Shown here one piece after another: positions 22,163 through 23,467 of a stretch of DNA of 23,467 nucleotides (within the stretch, counting starts at the first letter, position 1; the number at the start of each line of letters is the position of its first letter). The notes beneath the pieces were generated by a model. The model ran no database searches, was not told the DNA's origin, and saw only the letters and a program-made list of their open reading frames with translations. The DNA is from Clostridiales bacterium. GTDB taxonomy: Bacteria; Bacillota; Clostridia; Oscillospirales; Butyricicoccaceae. Location of the stretch: assembly GCA_019421385.1 (NCBI GenBank), contig JAHZFK010000036.1:1-23467 (forward strand), read 5' to 3'. A program made the position numbers and the translations under genes.

Positions 22163-23421
22163 ACAGCCGGACCATACGGCGCTTGCTGCAAGGCCACGGA
22201 ACTTTTATCCGAGAGGCCGAAAGCGCGCGCCGGTATTTTGTAAACCACAACAGGATCAAGGACGACAACGGCGTCGTGCAGCGGCAGACCGAAGCAGAAG
22301 CCGCGCTCGGCAATCCGCTGCGGCTGGCGGACAACCGCATTTCGCACAACTGGCATACCTATTACCAGACCGTGTATGCGATCAGTCAGCAGGCGGCGGT
22401 GCGTACCTCGTTTGCCCGCATGGATACAGACACAGTCGAAAAGCTGCTTGTAAGGCCTTGGTTGGACAGCGATTTTTCCAGCCGCTTCTGGGCGGATAAG
22501 GACAAGCTGCTGCGTGAGTTGGAGACGGCCTTGTCCCGCTCCTTTGTCCGGGGCGACCCGCTCCAGCGCACGACGAAGCAGTTCGCCGAGCGCATGGGCG
22601 TGTCCGAAAGCCGGGCGGCGACGCTGATTCACACCGAAAGCGCGCATGCAGCCGCCGAAGCTACCGCCAAGGGATACAAAGAGACCGGCGTCAGCGAATA
22701 CCAGTTTGACGCTTCGCTCGACCTCAAGACCTGTGCGGTGTGCGGGGCGCTGGACGGTAAGACCTTCCCGGTGTCCGTGCGCGAGACTGGCGTCAGCTAT
22801 CCGCCGATCCACCCGCGATGCCGCTGCACGACCGTGCCGGTGACCGAGTTCGACGCAGGCGGTCAGCGGGCAGCGCGCAACCCGGAGACCGGCAAGACCG
22901 AGTATGTCGACCAGGGCATGACTTACGAGGACTGGTACGAGAAGTATGTAGCAGGTGAGTCGGTTGAAAAATCTCCGGAATCTGCTATAATGGGAGCGAA
23001 GTCGGAAAAGAATGGGGAAACAGCGGTGCAGCCAGTAGGTGTGATCGATATTGAGAAATATCGAGGTCTGACGGATCATATTCGCGGGGATCAGGTAGTT
23101 TTAACTGAAGAACGCAAAAAGCATATCGTGGAGAGACGTGGAGAATCGGAATTTGAAGCATTGCGGCCATATTTTTCCGAAACGTTACGTGATCCGGATT
23201 ATATTTTCCGTGATAAAGATGAAAAACGTGCAAATACTGCCCTTGTTTGCAAGAAAATCAAGCAAGATGGACGGTATGTAAATGTGGTGCTGAGGCTCGC
23301 AGTTGAGACTGATGCAGAGCATTTTCAGCATTCTGTTATCACGGCGATGTTCCGCGGAGAAAAATCAATGCGTCGCACCAAGCGGACACATGAGCTTATT
23401 TATGAGAAAGATGGGATGTAG
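22153..23421 (+). CDS. fused portal N-terminus/SPP1 gp7 head protein with C-terminal nuclease-like domain
   Basis: TTG 22153 follows AAGGGAGGTG; 422 aa. Residues 1-68 (TIRRLLQGHGTFIREAESARRYF ... NPLRLADNRISHNWH) resemble the beginning of SPP1-type portal proteins. Residues about 70-270 are an SPP1 gp7-type head morphogenesis protein: RPWLDSDFSSRFWADKDKLL, MGVSESRAATLIHTESAHAA, then CAVC (194-197) and HPRCRC (220-225), the usual metal-binding-like motifs. Residues about 298-422 form an additional domain (HIRGDQVVLTEERKKHIVERR; FRDKDEKRANTALVCKK; VVLRLAVETDAEHFQHSVI) that I place tentatively in the phage PBECR/Barnase-EndoU-RelE-like nucleases. Portal and gp7 are normally separate, so an in-frame deletion is likely. 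The last third has clearly lower GC than the rest. Confidence 0.7.
   Translation: MAVNSRTIRRLLQGHGTFIREAESARRYFVNHNRIKDDNGVVQRQTEAEAALGNPLRLADNRISHNWHTYYQTVYAISQQAAVRTSFARMDTDTVEKLLVRPWLDSDFSSRFWADKDKLLRELETALSRSFVRGDPLQRTTKQFAERMGVSESRAATLIHTESAHAAAEATAKGYKETGVSEYQFDASLDLKTCAVCGALDGKTFPVSVRETGVSYPPIHPRCRCTTVPVTEFDAGGQRAARNPETGKTEYVDQGMTYEDWYEKYVAGESVEKSPESAIMGAKSEKNGETAVQPVGVIDIEKYRGLTDHIRGDQVVLTEERKKHIVERRGESEFEALRPYFSETLRDPDYIFRDKDEKRANTALVCKKIKQDGRYVNVVLRLAVETDAEHFQHSVITAMFRGEKSMRRTKRTHELIYEKDGM
22964..22991 (+). promoter_or_regulatory. promoter-like sequence inside the head/nuclease gene
   Basis: TTGAAA (22964-22969), 16-nt spacer ending in TGC, TATAAT (22986-22991): near-consensus with an extended -10, exactly at the boundary before the nuclease-like domain. 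In-frame GTG codons at 23026 and 23041 could start a separate product, but their ribosome sites are weak. Confidence 0.45.
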
Positions 23422-23467
23422 GTTTGTCAAACATATTGGACAGAGAACTCTGCAGGAGAAAGCCAAC

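Noticed and set aside
22063..23079. 338-residue minus-strand open frame
   Set aside because: It lies opposite the phage head gene, whose plus-strand translation has clear family motifs and a ribosome site; GC-rich coding often leaves the opposite strand open.
23425..23467. TTG-started frame running out of the window after the phage gene
   Set aside because: Only 14 codons are visible and the ribosome site is poor; mentioned in a finding but not listed as a gene.
1..23467. CRISPR arrays, tRNA or rRNA genes
   Set aside because: No regularly spaced repeats and no tRNA- or rRNA-like sequence was seen on either strand.

Overview
The window looks like accessory chromosome of a gut-type Clostridia bacterium, probably Oscillospirales or a relative; no marker gene is present to prove this. 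Supporting signs are Gram-positive lipoprotein and S-layer (SLH) genes, strong AGGAGG-type ribosome binding sites, a PrgI/VirB4/TraG-type conjugation module, a RepA_N replication gene, LicT/BglG-controlled beta-glucoside PTS genes and an SPP1-like prophage fragment. Host-like coding stretches are moderately GC-rich, while several junctions and intergenic stretches are AT-rich.

Layout. 1-2850: the 3' part of a lipoprotein gene and a large secreted SLH-domain protein. 2851-3155: a compact locus with the architecture of a type I toxin-antitoxin system, consisting of a 23-residue membrane peptide, a sequestered Shine-Dalgarno, pairing mRNA ends and a consensus antisense promoter. 3183-13964: a decayed integrative/conjugative element. 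Its VirB2/TrbC-like pilin gene is split by a 2,678-nt group II intron (3469-6146), whose RT/maturase/HNH gene carries a frameshift. Two Phd/YefM-RelE/ParE toxin-antitoxin modules (6248-6818 minus, 7025-7586 plus) follow, the first bracketed by a partial duplication of the pilin 3' end. Then come a VirB6/TrbL-like membrane protein with a very long disordered tail, a membrane-anchored C39-like peptidase, an XRE regulator, PrgI, a VirB4 N-terminus fused by deletion to a TraG/VirD4 C-terminus, and a truncated RepA_N gene. No relaxase, integrase or intact ATPase is seen, so the element is unlikely to transfer by itself.

13930-14756: a 5' fragment of a second group II intron (minus strand) lying next to a terminator hairpin, as class IIC introns do, and a 162-bp MITE-like element with imperfect inverted termini and TA flanks.

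14757-21766: a beta-glucoside regulon. On the minus strand are a BglG/LicT antiterminator and a IIBCA PTS permease. Divergently, on the plus strand, are a GH1 6-phospho-beta-glucosidase and separate cellobiose-type IIB, IIC and IIA genes. RAT/terminator switches precede the permease, the antiterminator gene and the glucosidase operon, so one antiterminator probably controls both transcription units. Each PTS would import and phosphorylate beta-glucosides, and the GH1 enzyme would split the phosphosugar.

22014-23467: a prophage remnant with a terminase large-subunit C-terminus, then one open gene that appears to fuse a portal N-terminus to an SPP1 gp7-type head protein and ends in an extra, lower-GC, nuclease-like domain. 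In both mobile regions an internal deletion has joined the start of one gene to the end of a downstream one.
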